The notes under the pieces: generated by a model
Seen by the model: only the letters and a program-made list of their open reading frames with translations
What the model was told of the DNA's origin: nothing
Database searches by the model: none
Program-made: the position numbers and the translations under genes
Part shown: positions 14,205 to 14,263 of the stretch, one piece after another
Layout of the letters: every line of letters starts with the position of its first letter
Position numbering within the stretch: the stretch's first letter is position 1
Assembly (NCBI GenBank): GCA_003553305.1
Contig: PWEB01000225.1
Location: 1 to 14,263 of the forward strand
DNA: 14,263 nt
DNA from: Syntrophomonadaceae bacterium
GTDB lineage: Bacteria > Bacillota > Dethiobacteria > DTU022
Reading direction: 5' to 3'

Positions 14205-14221
14205 ATATTCCTTCAAGGAAT
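14205..14221 (-). promoter_or_regulatory. Shared upstream element and palindrome, copy 1 (operator candidate)
   Basis: ATTCCTT-C-AAGGAAT (14207-14221) is a perfect 7-base inverted repeat with a 1-base centre, starting 3 bases upstream of the -35 box and centred near -45. Its inner part, TGAAGGAATAT on the minus strand (14205-14215), is identical to 9145-9155. Confidence 0.5.
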
Positions 14222-14263
14222 CCCTGATTTAAGCTGGTTTTGGAGGTAATACTTGCAGTTCTA

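Noticed and set aside
14242..14263. GGAGG with a TTG 6 bases later on the plus strand, a possible divergent gene at the right edge
   Set aside because: Only three codons are visible, too few to support a gene.

Overview
The window reads as a gene cluster from a low-to-middle GC Gram-positive bacterium. A Clostridia-type Firmicute is my inference, from the strong purine-rich ribosome binding sites (AAAGGAGG, AAGGTGGTG, GGGAGGGAG), the ClpC-type ATPase and the sigma-A-like promoter boxes. The taxon is not established. All ten protein genes lie on the minus strand, so the cluster reads from right to left, and no stretch without a gene exceeds about 280 bases.

In transcription order the layout is: a promoter with an adjoining palindrome (about 14176-14221); a 14-blade WD40 protein (12032-14053); an intergenic gap holding the relic of a Nudix gene (about 11818-11966); a DUF4062-NACHT STAND ATPase (9230-11785); a second promoter-like region sharing an 11-base element with the first (9116-9155); a four-part fusion of RelA/SpoT synthetase, TPR, SLOG/LSDAT and RyR domains (6326-8950); a small YbjN/CesT-like protein (5864-6289); a ClpC/ClpA-like double AAA+ unfoldase with a C-terminal zinc ribbon (3254-5755); a HEAT-repeat protein (2337-3182); an intact Nudix hydrolase (1812-2213); an unrecognised acidic protein (1100-1774); a second YbjN/CesT-like paralogue (550-975); and the first 156 codons of a ClpP protease (1-470), cut by the window edge.

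The genes form a plausible pathway. A STAND sensor split over two polypeptides (NACHT ATPase and WD40 double propeller) could detect a threat. A synthesis-only alarmone enzyme fused to two domains linked to nucleotide sensing could make or read a signal. A Nudix enzyme could remove that signal. A dedicated Clp unfoldase with a ClpP partner, two small chaperone-like proteins and a HEAT scaffold could carry out regulated proteolysis. The domain calls are mostly strong; the integrated conflict or stress-response pathway is inference. The most notable points are the synthetase-SLOG-RyR fusion, the split and order-swapped NACHT/WD40 pair, the Clp ATPase with a zinc ribbon near a clpP, the Nudix relic, and the shared promoter element.
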